DNA of 14,600 nucleotides, taken from positions 2,512,460 to 2,527,059 of the forward strand of contig NZ_CM002285.1 of the NCBI RefSeq assembly GCF_000497445.1. The letters are read 5' to 3'. Below the pieces are notes generated by a model. It was not told where the DNA came from. It worked only from the letters and a program-made list of their open reading frames with translations, and did no database searches. Position numbers and translations under genes: made by a program. This document shows, piece by piece, positions 14,435-14,600 of the stretch; position 1 is the stretch's first letter, and every line of letters starts with the position of its first letter. The DNA comes from Streptomyces roseochromogenus subsp. oscitans DS 12.976. GTDB lineage: Bacteria; Actinomycetota; Actinomycetes; Streptomycetales; Streptomycetaceae.

Positions 14435-14600
14435 GTGAGCAGCGATCGGGACGGGATGCGCGGGGGCTGGGCCACACCCGGCGATGACCAGCCCGACGCG
14501 GAGTCCGCCATCGAGATGACGGGCGAGTTCACCATCGACTACGCCCCGCCCGCCTGGTACACGCAGAACGCGTCCGGCGCGTCCGGCGCGTCCGGCGCGT
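14435..14600 (+). CDS. N-terminal part of an acidic, Ala/Ser/Gly-rich protein
   Basis: The gene runs off the right edge; 55 codons are visible. It starts at GTG 14435 behind AGGAGG (14425-14430) and reads MSSDRDGMRGGWATPGDDQP, then an acidic stretch with EMTGEFTIDYAPPAWY, then an Ala-Ser-Gly repeat. I associate this kind of N-terminus with the large MinD/ParA-like ATPases at the edge of Streptomyces ESX loci (EspI-like proteins with a disordered N-terminal half). No ATPase motif is visible in this window, so that is a suggestion only. Position after the ESX remnants fits it. The reading frame is clean up to the edge. Confidence 0.75.
   Translation, partial: MSSDRDGMRGGWATPGDDQPDAESAIEMTGEFTIDYAPPAWYTQNASGASGASGA
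14570..14600 (+). repeat. Tandem 9-bp coding repeat (Ala-Ser-Gly)
   Basis: GCGTCCGGC repeats exactly three times (14570-14578, 14579-14587, 14588-14596) and a fourth copy begins before the window ends. Each unit is one register of Ala-Ser-Gly in the partial gene, so copy number can change without breaking the frame. Confidence 0.9.

Overview
The window is high-GC actinobacterial chromosome, almost certainly Streptomyces. Supporting signs are very high third-position GC, long antisense shadow frames, GTG and TTG starts, GC-rich terminators without T-runs, and a gene order I recall from the Streptomyces core chromosome. In S. coelicolor the matching order is roughly SCO5735 to SCO5745, and the ESX/type VII secretion locus lies just beyond it. 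Those locus numbers are from memory.

Left part (1-5500). An RNase J gene (rnj) and dapA lie on the minus strand, followed by thyX, also minus. A plus-strand pair of small membrane proteins comes next: a 78-residue single-span protein and a 184-residue protein with two membrane spans and a PH-like domain. Convergent to these is a minus-strand 150-residue membrane protein with a TPR-like tail.

Middle part (5034-10640). This looks like one minus-strand operon read right to left: rpsO (S15), pnp (polynucleotide phosphorylase), an M16 zinc peptidase overlapping pnp by 4 nt, dapB, and the TPR-like membrane protein. The rpsO-pnp gap holds a strong stem-loop and a second long-range structured RNA element. 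The window therefore carries two RNA-decay enzymes (RNase J and PNPase) beside two lysine/diaminopimelate enzymes (DapA and DapB).

Right part (10640-14600). This is the accessory section and shows decay. A minus-strand pseudogene (about 10695-11250) has at least four blocks collinear with the intact PQQ-like beta-propeller membrane protein at 11706-13205, but with frame changes and internal deletions. A small DUF397 gene sits between the dead and live copies. Beyond 13205 is what looks like a scar of an ESX locus: the last ~46 codons of an eccE-like gene, then a frameshifted ESX-neighbourhood gene, then the intact start of a plus-strand gene that runs off the window. I infer that most of the ESX cluster has been lost here.

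No tRNA, rRNA, CRISPR array, insertion sequence or phage gene was found. Promoter calls are by eye and low confidence. Terminator calls rest on exact inverted repeats that I checked base by base.
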